DNA from: Nitrospinaceae bacterium
GTDB lineage: Bacteria; Nitrospinota_A; UBA7883; JAJDBK01
Direction of reading: 5' to 3'
Assembly (NCBI GenBank): GCA_029261405.1
Contig: JAJDBK010000046.1
Coordinates: 1 to 64,000, forward strand
Length of the DNA: 64,000 nt
Shown: one piece after another, positions 1-9,052 of the stretch
Numbering within the stretch: position 1 is the first letter of the stretch
Layout of the letters: every line of letters begins with the position of its first letter
Program-made: the position numbers and the translations under genes
Notes under the pieces: model-generated
Told to the model about the DNA's origin: nothing
Database searches by the model: none
Seen by the model: only the letters and a program-made list of their open reading frames with translations

Positions 1-122
1 GATTCAGGTTTGGATTTCAATGAATAATCTCCAGGTTTTGAGAGGTATTGGTGATTACATGGCAATATTATACACTGCTCAAGTTGAGAATAACCAACGT
101 TTATAGGGCTATTTCTGCTTTT

Positions 123-302
123 TCAGGGGCGACTATTTAAAATAGGCTGGTTCCCGCTAGGCAGTTGTTCATCCCTCTCTTCTTGTGTCAGATTGAATTT
201 TCCGGCTAACGCATCGACCGCTTCGCCAACAGTATGAGTTTGCCTGTCACCCGCCAGTTCAAGTAGCGGAAAAAAAATCTTTTGAAAATCGGGTATGGCC
301 AT
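123..302 (-). pseudogene. Truncated Mrr-type restriction protein, N-terminal domain only
   Basis: A 59-codon open frame whose product (MAIPDFQKIFFPLLELAGD..., then GEAVDALAGKF, LTQEERDEQLPSGNQPIL) closely resembles the winged-helix N-terminal domain (Mrr_N) of type IV restriction endonuclease Mrr. Intact Mrr proteins are about 300 residues and continue after the SGxQP motif into a linker and a PD-(D/E)XK nuclease domain. Here the match ends at NSRP followed by a stop, and none of the three minus-strand frames down to base 1 resumes Mrr-like sequence. The start at 302 has a GGAG-type ribosome site 7 bases upstream, so the stump may still be translated. It lies 116 bases downstream of the metallo-hydrolase gene. 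Most likely it is a remnant left by deletion or rearrangement; a free-standing DNA-binding domain is possible but less likely. Confidence 0.7.
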
Positions 303-418
303 TAACTGTCTCCGTTTAATAAATTCCCCATATGACACAAGGTACGATGCAACATTACCAACATAACCGTGTTCCAGCAACAGGATTCAGCCCGACCATG
401 CATGGATCACTTGTTCCT

Positions 419-1180
419 CTATGGGGCCTTGATAGTCATGCCGTCGTGGCAAACAGTCACGTCGCCTGTATATCCATGTTCCTTCATCAGGGCTGGCAGT
501 TTCGACGTGTCTACAAAGGGGTAGAAATGGGTCAGCGCTAGGTGTTTTGCTCCCGATTCTGTTCCGGTTTTGGCAACCTCTTTCGGTCTCATGTGGCCCT
601 CACCCTCGTAACCGTCCGGCCATGAGACCTCCACCAGCAGTAGATCCGCGTCTCGCGCAAGCTCAATCAACGAGTCGCAATAGCCGGTGTCGCCCGAATA
701 GACAAAAACAGAACCATTGCTATCGGCGAACCGATATCCAATAGCGCCCGCCCCGTGAAACATCGGCGCCGATCTTATCGACAGGCCGTTTTTCACCCAC
801 TCAATACCGTTAGCGTCGATGAGGTTGACCGAAAACTTTTCGTCGTCGAATAACCACGCCTTGAACGGGGCGGTAATGGCGTCGAAAAGGTTTAGAAATT
901 CGGTCGGCGCGATTATGGTCACGTCTCTCCACCCATCCGACCTTCCGTTCCTGTAAGCGAAGAGGTAATAAGGCAAGTCACTGCAATGGTCGAGGTGGTG
1001 ATGGGTCAGGAGAATTGCGTCGATATCGAACGGATCAAGCCCGGCTGAGATCGCTTTGTTTACCGATCCCGGCCCCGGATCGATCAGGAATTTTCGATCA
1101 GTGGTCTCAAGGAAATAAGAGGCGGGCGTTCTGGTCGGGTTGTCAGCGCATGTGCCGCTCCCCAGGATGTGGAGCCGCAT
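419..1180 (-). CDS. MBL-fold metallo-hydrolase (RNase Z-like family)
   Basis: 253 residues, cytoplasmic. The zinc-binding HxHxDH motif is visible as H60-H-H62-L-D64-H65. Further metal-ligand positions of the fold are a later FHGAG histidine, YSGDTGYCD (Asp) and ALTHFYPF (His). The N-terminal LGSGTCADNPTRTPASY matches the beta-lactamase-like subgroup that includes RNase Z and arylsulfatase-like hydrolases. Canonical RNase Z is somewhat longer and carries an exosite arm not seen here, so the substrate cannot be assigned. The gene begins 8 bases after the accC stop and is probably read from the accB-accC transcript, but no role in fatty-acid synthesis is implied by its sequence. Confidence 0.8.
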   Translation of the reverse strand: MRLHILGSGTCADNPTRTPASYFLETTDRKFLIDPGPGSVNKAISAGLDPFDIDAILLTHHHLDHCSDLPYYLFAYRNGRSDGWRDVTIIAPTEFLNLFDAITAPFKAWLFDDEKFSVNLIDANGIEWVKNGLSIRSAPMFHGAGAIGYRFADSNGSVFVYSGDTGYCDSLIELARDADLLLVEVSWPDGYEGEGHMRPKEVAKTGTESGAKHLALTHFYPFVDTSKLPALMKEHGYTGDVTVCHDGMTIKAP

Positions 1181-1188
1181 CAGTAACG

Positions 1189-2526
1189 TTATTTAATCAT
1201 GTCGGGAAGGGAACCGGTATGGTATTTTCCCGATATAAACTCTTCTGAATTGATGACTTTCGAGCAGAGACTTATGGTGGTCTTGACACCTCCGACATGG
1301 AACTCCAAAAGCGATCTTTTCATCTTGGCAAGGGCTTCTTCCCGGTTGACACCATGCACGATAAGTTTGGCTATCAGGGAATCGTAGTATGGTGACACCC
1401 TGACCCCCGGATATATTGCGGTATCGACCCGCACTCCCGGTCCCCCCGGAAAGTTAAGCTCTGTGATGGTACCGGCTGACGGCGTAAATTTTTCCGGGTC
1501 CTCAGCATTGATCCTGCACTCTATGCTATGTCCGTAAAACTTTACCTCATCTGCGATAAGGGGTAATTTATGACCTGCGGCGATCCTGATCTGTTCCTTG
1601 ACGAGATCAAGCCCGGTTATACATTCGGTGACTGTATGCTCCACCTGGATACGGGTGTTCATCTCGATAAAATAGTAGTTCCCGTCGCCGTCCATGAGAA
1701 ACTCTATGGTGCCTACGCTTTCATACCCGATATTCTTTGCCAGATTAATAGCGTGGTTGGCCATCTCCCCCCGAGTCTCACTTTTAAGTGTGACCGACGG
1801 GGTCTCCTCGATAAGTTTCTGGTGGCGCCGTTGCACGGAACACTCCCGGTCTCCTAAAGAGATAACGTTTCCGTGAGAATCCGCCATGACCTGAATCTCG
1901 ATATGTTTCGGATTCACAATCATCTTCTCTATATAGACATCAGGGTTGCCGAAAGCCGAATCGGCCTCGTTCCTGACAAGATCAAAGAGTGAACGCAGCT
2001 CATCCTCCGAATCGATCTGTCGCATTCCCCGTCCTCCGCCACCTGCGGAGGCTTTGAGCATTACCGGGTAACCAATGTCGGCGCATATCTCAAGCCCCTC
2101 TTCAAGCGACCCTACAGTACCACCGGAGCCGGGAATAACCGGAACTCCACACGCCACAGCCGTTTCCCGCGCTGTGGATTTATTTCCCATACGGCTTATA
2201 TGATCTGGAGATGGGCCGATGAACTTGATTTTACATGCGCCACAGACTTCGGCGAATCCGGCGTTTTCGGAGAGATATCCGTATCCGGGATGGATCGCGG
2301 AGGCTCCTGTGACATCCGCCGCGCTTATAATGCCGGGAACGTTGAGGTAACTTCTTGAACTCTCCGCAGGGCCGATACAGACCGACTGGTCGGCGAACCG
2401 GACATGCAGGGCGTCTTCATCTTCCGTGGAGTGGACCGCCACCGTTTTTATCCCAAGCTCCTGACAGGCCCGGATCACACGGATGGCGATTTCGCTACGG
2501 TTGGCTATAAGTATCTTGTCGAACAT
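1189..2526 (-). CDS. accC: Biotin carboxylase subunit of acetyl-CoA carboxylase
   Basis: 445 residues, the usual AccC length. It carries out the ATP- and bicarbonate-dependent carboxylation of biotin on AccB, the first half-reaction of acetyl-CoA carboxylase in fatty-acid synthesis. The N-terminal domain begins [16 protein letters not shown], the glycine-rich ATP-grasp loop AGGGGRGMR is at residues 161-169, and the catalytic segment [14 protein letters not shown] supplies the conserved Glu/Asn/Arg residues. The start codon is 17 bases after the accB stop, giving the common accB-accC operon. AccA/AccD (carboxyltransferase) are not in the window. Because Na+-decarboxylase subunits lie 5 kb away, a second role with another carboxyltransferase cannot be excluded. 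Confidence 0.97.
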   Translation of the reverse strand: MFDKILIANRSEIAIRVIRACQELGIKTVAVHSTEDEDALHVRFADQSVCIGPAESSRSYLNVPGIISAADVTGASAIHPGYGYLSENAGFAEVCGACKIKFIGPSPDHISRMGNKSTARETAVACGVPVIPGSGGTVGSLEEGLEICADIGYPVMLKASAGGGGRGMRQIDSEDELRSLFDLVRNEADSAFGNPDVYIEKMIVNPKHIEIQVMADSHGNVISLGDRECSVQRRHQKLIEETPSVTLKSETRGEMANHAINLAKNIGYESVGTIEFLMDGDGNYYFIEMNTRIQVEHTVTECITGLDLVKEQIRIAAGHKLPLIADEVKFYGHSIECRINAEDPEKFTPSAGTITELNFPGGPGVRVDTAIYPGVRVSPYYDSLIAKLIVHGVNREEALAKMKRSLLEFHVGGVKTTISLCSKVINSEEFISGKYHTGSLPDMIK

Positions 2527-2543
2527 CAGGGATGTTTTGTAGT

Positions 2544-3026
2544 TTATTCCGGGTCGATCTCGAACAACGGTTCGCCATACTCCACCGGTTTACCGTTTTC
2601 CGGGAAGATACGGATGATTTTACCGCCGACTTCGCTTTCGATCTCGTTCATCAGTTTCATCGCTTCAATGATGCAAAGCACATCCCCTTTTCGCACTGTT
2701 TTCCCCTCGTCGGTGTACGGTTGCGAGGTGGGGGAGGAGGTCCGGTAAAATGTTCCGACCATCGGCGAGGCTATGACCCTGTATTTCGACTGGGTGGCGA
2801 CAGGCGTATTTCCAACACCGGGCAGAGCCGATTCGGCCAACGATGGACCAACAACATGAGGGTTAGGCGCCGGAGAAACTGGCGTTGCAGGCTGAACCGC
2901 GGCCGCTGGCGTAAAATCTCCGCCCTTTTTCAGTACAACTTTCGACCCATCCTGCTCCAGGGACAACTCGGAAACGGAGCTACTTTCAAACAGGCGGATC
3001 AACTTCTTCAAATCACCTATATTCAT
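2544..3026 (-). CDS. accB: Biotin carboxyl carrier protein of acetyl-CoA carboxylase
   Basis: 160 residues, typical for AccB. The C-terminal biotinyl domain has the biotinylation motif EAMKLM with acceptor Lys124, and upstream the SPMVGTFYR segment characteristic of acetyl-CoA carboxylase carriers. Residues 37-75 are an Ala/Pro-rich flexible linker. The N-terminal helix ([14 protein letters not shown]) is the typical AccC-docking region. It is the first gene of the minus-strand accB-accC-hydrolase group, divergent from lysA across a 303-base gap. Confidence 0.97.
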   Translation of the reverse strand: MNIGDLKKLIRLFESSSVSELSLEQDGSKVVLKKGGDFTPAAAVQPATPVSPAPNPHVVGPSLAESALPGVGNTPVATQSKYRVIASPMVGTFYRTSSPTSQPYTDEGKTVRKGDVLCIIEAMKLMNEIESEVGGKIIRIFPENGKPVEYGEPLFEIDPE

Positions 3027-3329
3027 GCTCGAGTCCAGTTAATTACTTGTTAAGCGGTTGAATCCAGGCAGAGGGCAAAATCTAAATTGCAAGAAGCGTA
3101 TTCCTGGCTTTTCGCAACGACATTGACCACCTGTCCGGCAAATTTCAGTATCGCCGTCATTTTAGCAGATTTACCCTGAAATGGAAGAAATTACTCTATT
3201 TTCATTCATTTTCAGCATAATTCTTAATGAAACCGGGCAAGACACTCCGATTTTCCGCAGGTGATGAAAGTTGACAATGGATAGTCAGTTCACGCAAGAT
3301 ATACCGCTTATAACAAACAGGTGAGGTCC
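3027..3329. promoter_or_regulatory. Divergent intergenic region accB / lysA
   Basis: About 300 bases without a gene between the divergent accB and lysA genes, so promoters for both should lie here. A consensus -35 hexamer TTGACA (plus strand, 3271-3276) precedes lysA, but no good -10 lies at 17 bases; AT-rich hexamers follow at 3300-3314 (TATACC, TATAAC). The AGGTGAGG just before the ATG at 3330 is the lysA ribosome site. No riboswitch or RNA gene was recognised. Confidence 0.4.
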
Positions 3330-4592
3330 ATGCATCATTTTTCCTATAAGAACGGCGAATACCACTGCGAAAACGTACCATTAGCCCAGATTGCCGAAGA
3401 TGTCGGGACACCATTTTATTGTTATAGCCATGCAACGCTACTCAGACATTTTACGGTGTTCGACGAAGCGTTCTCCGAGATAGAACATATCGTCTGTTTC
3501 GCCGTAAAAGCCAACTCCAATCTGGCTGTTTTAAGCCTTCTGGGCAAGGCCGGGGGTGGCGCCGACATCGTCTCCGGTGGTGAACTGTTCCGCGCCTTGT
3601 CAGCCGGAATAAGCCCCGACAAGATCGTATACGCCGGGGTAGGAAAGACGCGGGAGGAGATAAGGCAGGCGCTCAACGTCGGTGTCATGATGTTCAATGT
3701 AGAGTCATCCCAGGAGTTGCTGACCATCGACGCCGTCTCCGCGCAGGTGGGCGTAAAGGCCAGAGTCGCCTTGCGGGTGAATCCGAATGTCGATGCGAAA
3801 ACCCATCCATACATATCGACCGGTCTGAAGGAGAACAAGTTCGGTATCGGTTTTGATACCGCTATAGAAGAGTATAGGCTCGCCGCCGGTCTGAAGAATG
3901 TGGAAGTTGTCGGTATCCATAAACATATAGGATCGCAGATCACCCAGGTCGCACCCTTTGTGGACGCGTTGGAGAAAACCCTTGGCCTTGTTGCGCAGTT
4001 GAAGGATGATGGTATCCCGATCCGTTACATCGACATGGGTGGCGGACTCGGAATCACCTACAAGGATGAAACACCACCCCAGCCGAAGGAACTTGCGGAA
4101 CAGATCGCCCCAATGTTGAAAGGGACGGGCTGTTGTGTTGTGTTTGAACCGGGAAGAGTCATAGCGGGCAATTCCGGCGCCCTTGTAACGAGGGTCCTCT
4201 ATACCAAAACCAATGATGCTAAAAGTTTCATCATAGTAGACGCCGCCATGAACGATATGGCAAGACCGAGCCTCTATGGAAGTTACCAGGGCATCGTCCC
4301 GGTAAATGAATCGGCTTTAGGTTACAAGAAGGTATCCGCCGATGTGGTGGGGCCGATATGCGAAACGGGAGATTTCCTCGCCAAAGACCGGGTGTTACCC
4401 GCATTCAAGCAGGGGGAACTGCTCTCTGTCATGAGCGCCGGGGCGTATGGGTTCACCATGTCCTCGAACTACAATTCGCGATGCCGGGTTCCCGAAATTC
4501 TGGTCAACGGTGACAGGTACGATGTGGTGCGGGAACGGGAAACCTACGAAGACTTGGTGCGCGGCGAGTCAATACCCGATTACCTGAGCTGA
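3330..4592 (+). CDS. lysA: Diaminopimelate decarboxylase
   Basis: 420 residues. PLP-dependent decarboxylation of meso-diaminopimelate to L-lysine, last step of lysine synthesis. The alanine-racemase-like barrel carries the PLP lysine K60 (CFAVKANSN), the glycine loop GGGLGI, the EPGR phosphate-binding motif and the substrate-specific CETGD motif (CESGD-like) that contacts diaminopimelate. The ATG at 3330 is preferred over an in-frame GTG at 3321 because AGGTGAGG then serves as its ribosome site at normal spacing. The gene is followed by dapF after 4 bases; lysA-dapF-dapA-dapB form a lysine/DAP operon. A second LysA-fold gene at 39022 lacks the CETGD motif, so this copy is the probable true LysA. 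Confidence 0.96.
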   Translation: MHHFSYKNGEYHCENVPLAQIAEDVGTPFYCYSHATLLRHFTVFDEAFSEIEHIVCFAVKANSNLAVLSLLGKAGGGADIVSGGELFRALSAGISPDKIVYAGVGKTREEIRQALNVGVMMFNVESSQELLTIDAVSAQVGVKARVALRVNPNVDAKTHPYISTGLKENKFGIGFDTAIEEYRLAAGLKNVEVVGIHKHIGSQITQVAPFVDALEKTLGLVAQLKDDGIPIRYIDMGGGLGITYKDETPPQPKELAEQIAPMLKGTGCCVVFEPGRVIAGNSGALVTRVLYTKTNDAKSFIIVDAAMNDMARPSLYGSYQGIVPVNESALGYKKVSADVVGPICETGDFLAKDRVLPAFKQGELLSVMSAGAYGFTMSSNYNSRCRVPEILVNGDRYDVVRERETYEDLVRGESIPDYLS

Positions 4593-4596
4593 TTTA

Positions 4597-5433
4597 ATGG
4601 CGGCAATAAATTTCACCAAGATGCATGGACTCGGCAACGATTTTGTCGTCATAGACTGCCGGAACAAGAAGGTTGTGTCCCTTGCGGTAAAAGCGGAGTT
4701 GATCGGCGACAGGAGGTTCGGTATCGGGTGCGACCAGATCATAAGTATCCACACGTCACGGAGAGCCGATTACAGGATGAGAATCATCAACTCCGATGGT
4801 TCCGAGGTGGAGATGTGTGGAAACGGCGTTCGCTGTTTTGCAAAATACCTTTGGGACAGGAATGATCCGGTTATACGGAGTAAAAAAACGGTCACAGTGG
4901 AGACACTGGCCGGAATTGTACGCCCGACGATAACCTCTCGTGGTCTGGTCAAGGTCGATATGGGAGAGCCGGTTCTCGACGGTCTTTTGATACCCACAAC
5001 CCTTGCGGGGGAGGTAGTCAACCGTCCGATAAAGGTAGGCAAGAAAAGATACCGTATAACCGCCGTCTCCATGGGTAACCCCCATGCGATCATCTTTACG
5101 GACGACGTAGAAAAAGTGGCCCTCGACGTGGAAGGCTCCGCTATAGAAAACTGTACGGATCTCTTTCCGAACCGGGTCAATGTCGAGTTCGCCCAGGTAA
5201 CGGCGAAGAATCGTATCAAGGTGAGAGTATGGGAACGCGGATCGGGCGAGACATTGGCTTGCGGAACCGGAGCGTGCGCCGTGGCCGTAGCCGGATTTCT
5301 GAACGGCAAGACTGGTAACAACGTAGATATCGACCTTCCGGGAGGCGGACTCAACGTCAAATGGAATGGTAACGGCCCTGTTATCATGACAGGCCCCGCC
5401 AAGGAAGTCTTTACCGGGACCATCGACGTATAG
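4597..5433 (+). CDS. dapF: Diaminopimelate epimerase
   Basis: 278 residues, normal length. PLP-independent epimerisation of LL- to meso-diaminopimelate by a two-cysteine mechanism. Both catalytic cysteines are present: C74 in EMCGNGVRC and C222 in LACGTGACA. The conserved start KMHGLGNDFVVID is intact. The product feeds both LysA next door and MurE in the wall cluster at 24.3 kb, which adds meso-diaminopimelate to the peptidoglycan stem peptide. Four bases separate it from lysA, indicating translational coupling. Confidence 0.97.
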   Translation: MAAINFTKMHGLGNDFVVIDCRNKKVVSLAVKAELIGDRRFGIGCDQIISIHTSRRADYRMRIINSDGSEVEMCGNGVRCFAKYLWDRNDPVIRSKKTVTVETLAGIVRPTITSRGLVKVDMGEPVLDGLLIPTTLAGEVVNRPIKVGKKRYRITAVSMGNPHAIIFTDDVEKVALDVEGSAIENCTDLFPNRVNVEFAQVTAKNRIKVRVWERGSGETLACGTGACAVAVAGFLNGKTGNNVDIDLPGGGLNVKWNGNGPVIMTGPAKEVFTGTIDV

Positions 5434-5510
5434 TATTCTGTCACATTGTCCGTTAAACAATAACCTGAGCTGGAACAGGCTGTTTCCAGTTAATCCTTGA
5501 AGAACGACTT

Positions 5511-6389
5511 ATGAATATCAGAGGCGCTATTACCGCTATCGTCACCCCTTTTGACGATGGTAATGTTGATGAGACAGCGTTTGTCAACCTCATCAACCGA
5601 CAGATAGAGGGTGGAATCGATGGCATCGTAGCCGTTGGCACTACAGGTGAATCCCCGACCCTGACCCACGAAGAGCATAAAAGGGTTATCGAACTTTGTG
5701 TTGAGACTGTTGACGGGCGTGTCCCCGTCATCGCAGGCGCCGGCTCCAACTCCACAGCCGAGGCTGTAGCCCTGACCGAATTCGCCGCCGTCTCCGGCGC
5801 CAACGCCGCTCTTGTGGTTAACCCTTATTACAATAAACCGGGGCAGGAGGGTCTCTACCAGCATTTTACAGCCGTAGCGGAGGTAAATTTCCCGGTGATC
5901 GTTTATAATATTCCGGGTCGAACAGCGGGTAAGGTGACCGTTGATACCATGGCAAGGCTTGCGGAACACGAAAATATCATCGGTGTCAAGGACGCCGTTG
6001 GGGATCTTGCCGAGACATCGGAACTGATAGCGAGACTTGGTCCCGACTTTATCGTGCTGTCAGGAGATGACGCGCTGACCTTGCCGATGATGGCTCTTGG
6101 CGGATTTGGGGTGGTTTCGGTGCTGGCCAACCTTGTGCCGGATAGAGTGACCGCCATGGTCTCGGCCATCGATTCTGGCGATTACGATACCGCAAGGTCT
6201 ATCCATTACGAAATAAACCCGCTTGCCAGAGCCATGTTTATCGAAACCAACCCGGTACCGGTAAAGACCGCCCTCTCCATGATGGGGCTGATAAAAGAAG
6301 AATTTCGACTCCCGCTGTGTCCCATGTCCCAGATAAATTGTGAGAAACTTCGGGATGTCACAAGCAAAGCGGGATTGCTCAACGGATAA
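5511..6389 (+). CDS. dapA: 4-hydroxy-tetrahydrodipicolinate synthase
   Basis: 292 residues. Condenses pyruvate with aspartate semialdehyde, the first committed step to DAP and lysine. TIM-barrel aldolase with Schiff-base lysine K160 (GVKDAVGD), GTTGESPTL near residue 45, the NPYYNKPGQEGLYQHF segment and YNIPGRT containing the catalytic tyrosine. It belongs to the lysA-dapF-dapA-dapB operon, 77 bases after dapF and 18 bases before dapB. Feedback inhibition by lysine is usual in the family but cannot be judged from sequence here. Confidence 0.97.
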   Translation: MNIRGAITAIVTPFDDGNVDETAFVNLINRQIEGGIDGIVAVGTTGESPTLTHEEHKRVIELCVETVDGRVPVIAGAGSNSTAEAVALTEFAAVSGANAALVVNPYYNKPGQEGLYQHFTAVAEVNFPVIVYNIPGRTAGKVTVDTMARLAEHENIIGVKDAVGDLAETSELIARLGPDFIVLSGDDALTLPMMALGGFGVVSVLANLVPDRVTAMVSAIDSGDYDTARSIHYEINPLARAMFIETNPVPVKTALSMMGLIKEEFRLPLCPMSQINCEKLRDVTSKAGLLNG

Positions 6390-6407
6390 AAGACAGGAGA
6401 AAGTCAG

Positions 6408-7214
6408 ATGACTGTAAGAGTAGGGGTGATTGGAACCGCAGGCAGGATGGGTGTCCGCATCGCGAATATTGTTGAGACCACCGATGGGGTTATATTAAGC
6501 GGTGGAGTGGAGGCGCCCGGCAGTCCCTTTGTCGGAATGGATATCGGTGACGCCGTTGGCTTGCCTAGCAAAGGAATCGCCATCAGCGGTTCACTGGCCG
6601 ATTGTATCGACAGATGCGATGTCATAATCGATTTTTCCGTGCCATCGGTCTCGCTGGCAAACTTTCTTCTGGCTCACGAAACAGGAAAATCGATCGTCAT
6701 AGGAACCACAGGGTTCAGAAGTGAACACTGGGAGTCGTTCGAGTCGATGTCGAAAACATGCAGGGCCGTCATAGCGCCCAACATGAGTGTCGGTGTCAAC
6801 GCGCTGTTCAAAATGGCATACGAAACCGCTAAAATACTGGGGGACGACTACGACGTGGAGATCGTCGAAATGCACCACAACCTGAAAGTAGACGCCCCGT
6901 CAGGAACCGCCGCCCGACTGGCGGAAGTGACAGCCAACGCCCTCGGCAGGGATATATCCAAAGTCGCCAACTACGGACGACACGGACAGGTCGGAGTCAG
7001 ACCCAAAAAAGAGATCGGCGTCATGACCCTTAGAGGGGGTGATGTGGTCGGAGAGCATACAGTCATTTTCGCAGGTCAGGGTGAACGGGTCGAACTTACC
7101 CACAAAGCCGCATCCCGCGACAATTTCGCAAAAGGCGCCATCCGCGCCGCCGCATGGATAGTAGACCAGCCCCACGGCCTGTACGACATGCAAGATGTCC
7201 TCGGCCTCTCTTAG
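6408..7214 (+). CDS. dapB: 4-hydroxy-tetrahydrodipicolinate reductase
   Basis: 268 residues. NAD(P)H-dependent reductase that follows DapA. The Rossmann nucleotide-binding motif is GTAGRMG (residues 9-15); the active-site block EMHHNLKVDAPSGTA matches the usual E(x)HHxxKxDAPSGTA. An AGGAG-type ribosome site (ACAGGAGAAAGTCAG) precedes the ATG. Last gene of the operon. No N-acetylase/N-succinylase branch genes or dapL follow, so how the LL-DAP precursor is made has to be encoded elsewhere. Confidence 0.97.
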   Translation: MTVRVGVIGTAGRMGVRIANIVETTDGVILSGGVEAPGSPFVGMDIGDAVGLPSKGIAISGSLADCIDRCDVIIDFSVPSVSLANFLLAHETGKSIVIGTTGFRSEHWESFESMSKTCRAVIAPNMSVGVNALFKMAYETAKILGDDYDVEIVEMHHNLKVDAPSGTAARLAEVTANALGRDISKVANYGRHGQVGVRPKKEIGVMTLRGGDVVGEHTVIFAGQGERVELTHKAASRDNFAKGAIRAAAWIVDQPHGLYDMQDVLGLS

Positions 7215-7513
7215 GTGCGTGGCCCACAGCCAGCTTCGCTTCGCTAGGATGTGGATGGTTGCTTTACGTTCGCTCCGGTAGCGGTCGCTACGCTCCCCGC
7301 CTCTGGTTCTATTACTGGTGATCAAAAAATGGCTGGGGAGCGTTCATACCCGCCCCTCGCCGGAGGTTTTGTCTCTCAGTGCCATTAGGGAATAGAATCA
7401 TTCCGACTCCGGGGCGCTGTTGTGTTATTATTTTCCTTCATGCGGAGAGGGGCGATGAGCGGTCATTGAGCCTCGTTACCGTACAAGTTTTCTTTAACCG
7501 GATTTGAGAATAA
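7215..7513. other. Intergenic region with inverted repeats, dapB to decarboxylase beta
   Basis: About 300 bases without a gene. It holds a GTAGCG-GT-CGCTAC palindrome at 7278-7291, a 9-bp perfect inverted repeat ACGCTCCCC (7290-7298) / GGGGAGCGT (7335-7343), and a stretch at 7257-7280 (GGTTGCTTTACGTTCGC then TCCGGTA) that resembles sequences at 13896-13920 and 14562-14585 on the other strand. No clear promoter or T-tailed terminator is seen. Probably decayed repeat material plus the leader of the next gene. Confidence 0.5.
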
Positions 7514-8728
7514 ATGGACGAGATAACTATTAGTTCGGCTTTTGGGAAAATATTTGGCATGACCGGAATCGGGTCGCTCGATTTCGGCGTTATGACTATG
7601 CTTGTCATCAGCCTGGTTTTCCTCTACCTCGCCATAGCCAAGGGATTTGAACCCCTGCTTCTTGTTCCCATAGGGTTTGGCTGTCTGTTGGCGAACCTCC
7701 CCCACTCATATATGACATCCTCGGATCCGGGTGGTCTTTTCTACTACTTCTACCAGGGGGTCAAACATGAGATATGGCCACCCCTGATTTTTCTGGGAGT
7801 GGGCGCCCTTACAGATTTCGGGCCTCTGCTCGGTAATCCGATTACCCTTCTTCTCGGAGCGGCGGCGCAGATCGGGGTCTACATCACCCTTGTCATAGCT
7901 GTGGCTCTCGGTTTCTCTTTGCAACAGGCCGCCGCCATAGGAATCATAGGGGGGGCGGACGGGCCTACCGCTATTTTTCTTGCCAACAAACTCGCCCCGG
8001 AGCTTCTTGGGCCGATAGCCGTGGCGGCTTATTCATATATGTCGCTCGTTCCGATCATCCAGCCTCCTATCATGAAGTTCATGACTACCGAAGAGGAGCG
8101 GAAGATCAAAATGGAACAGTTAAAACCGGTGAGCCAGAAGGTAAAGATCATCTTCCCGATCGCAGTCACAGTCATCTGCCTGCTACTCCTGCCGGCGGCT
8201 TCGCCCCTTATCGGAATGCTCATGCTCGGTAATCTGTTCCGTGAGTGTGGTGTCACCAAACGTCTGCACGAAACATCCGAAACACACCTTATCAATATCG
8301 TAACGATCCTGCTGGCCTTGGCGGTGGGAAGCTCCATGACCGCCGAATCATTCCTGAGATGGGAAACGGTGAAGATTATCACCCTGGGGCTTTTCGCTTT
8401 CGCTTCGGCGACTGCGGGAGGTATCATCCTCGGAAAAATCCTTAAAACCGTTACGGGCGGAAAGGTGAATCCGCTCATCGGTTCGGCGGGAGTCTCGGCT
8501 GTCCCGATGGCGGCGAGGGTCTCCCAAAAAGTCGGGGCGGAAGCCGATCCCCACAACTTTCTGCTGATGCACGCCATGGGGCCGAATGTCGCCGGAGTTA
8601 TCGGAACGGCTGTAGCCGCTGGAGTCATGCTCGCCCTTTTCGGCCAGGAAGCGCAGATGACACCTGGTCACGCGGAACTAATTATTCAATACGGCGCCGA
8701 TTTTGTGCGCTCAATCTTTTTCGGTTAA
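7514..8728 (+). CDS. Na+-translocating decarboxylase, beta subunit (OadB/GcdB/MmdB family)
   Basis: 404 residues, multi-pass inner-membrane protein. In this family the beta subunit decarboxylates carboxybiotin and couples it to Na+ export. The conserved [19 protein letters not shown] block around residues 150-170 holds the Asp required for Na+ transport in OadB. The hydrophobic segments and the C-terminal [13 protein letters not shown] and [17 protein letters not shown] motifs are typical. A gamma-subunit gene follows 6 bases later. No alpha (carboxyltransferase) gene is adjacent, so the substrate (oxaloacetate, methylmalonyl-CoA or glutaconyl-CoA) is undetermined. The ribosome site is weak. 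Confidence 0.93.
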   Translation: MDEITISSAFGKIFGMTGIGSLDFGVMTMLVISLVFLYLAIAKGFEPLLLVPIGFGCLLANLPHSYMTSSDPGGLFYYFYQGVKHEIWPPLIFLGVGALTDFGPLLGNPITLLLGAAAQIGVYITLVIAVALGFSLQQAAAIGIIGGADGPTAIFLANKLAPELLGPIAVAAYSYMSLVPIIQPPIMKFMTTEEERKIKMEQLKPVSQKVKIIFPIAVTVICLLLLPAASPLIGMLMLGNLFRECGVTKRLHETSETHLINIVTILLALAVGSSMTAESFLRWETVKIITLGLFAFASATAGGIILGKILKTVTGGKVNPLIGSAGVSAVPMAARVSQKVGAEADPHNFLLMHAMGPNVAGVIGTAVAAGVMLALFGQEAQMTPGHAELIIQYGADFVRSIFFG

Positions 8729-8734
8729 AGAGCA

Positions 8735-8974
8735 ATGGGAAACGTAGGTATAGCTCTTATCATTACCGTTATCGGTATGGGTGTGATCTTCGTGGTGCTG
8801 GCGATCCTGCTCGGAACAATTGTGCTACTCAACAGGATGTTTCCGTATATACAAGCTCCGGTGGAGCCTGCAGTCACTGGTAACGATTCGGAGACTGTTG
8901 CGGTTGTCACTGCGGCGGTAACAGCGTTCCTTAAAAGAAAACCGGGTAAGGTAACGATTAAAAGGAGCCAGTAG
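8735..8974 (+). CDS. Na+-translocating decarboxylase, gamma subunit (OadG-like)
   Basis: 79 residues with one N-terminal membrane helix (IALIITVIGMGVIFVVLAIL) followed by a short hydrophilic tail ending in basic residues. This is the architecture of OadG/MmdD-type gamma subunits, which anchor and help assemble the alpha-beta complex. It starts 6 bases after the beta-subunit stop. The tail is shorter than in many OadG proteins and lacks the long Pro/Ala linker plus zinc-binding end seen in oxaloacetate decarboxylases. A companion role to the beta subunit is the best call. Confidence 0.8.
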   Translation: MGNVGIALIITVIGMGVIFVVLAILLGTIVLLNRMFPYIQAPVEPAVTGNDSETVAVVTAAVTAFLKRKPGKVTIKRSQ

Positions 8975-9020
8975 CCCGGAAATTTCCGTTCTGGCGCCAA
9001 ATAAGGGAAAAGGCTACTCC

Positions 9021-9050
9021 CTACCTGCGCCAGCCTGCTGTTGCGGGTAG
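9021..9050. terminator. Hairpin between convergent genes
   Basis: CTACCTGC (9021-9028) pairs with GCGGGTAG (9043-9050) to give an 8-bp stem (one G-T pair) in the 78-base gap between the convergent decarboxylase gamma gene and the CBS gene. There is no strong T-tract on either side, so a bidirectional terminator is plausible from position only. Confidence 0.4.
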
Positions 9051-9052
9051 TC

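Noticed and set aside
419-1180. Calling the metallo-hydrolase RNase Z
   Set aside because: It has the metal motif but is shorter and lacks the RNase Z exosite arm; only the superfamily is supported.
3271-3314. Sigma-70 promoter for lysA as a separate feature
   Set aside because: The -35 is consensus but no -10 lies at an acceptable spacing, so it is only mentioned in the intergenic description.
4756-5460. Minus-strand frames of 224-234 codons inside dapF
   Set aside because: Shadow frames of dapF, which has both catalytic cysteines and normal length.
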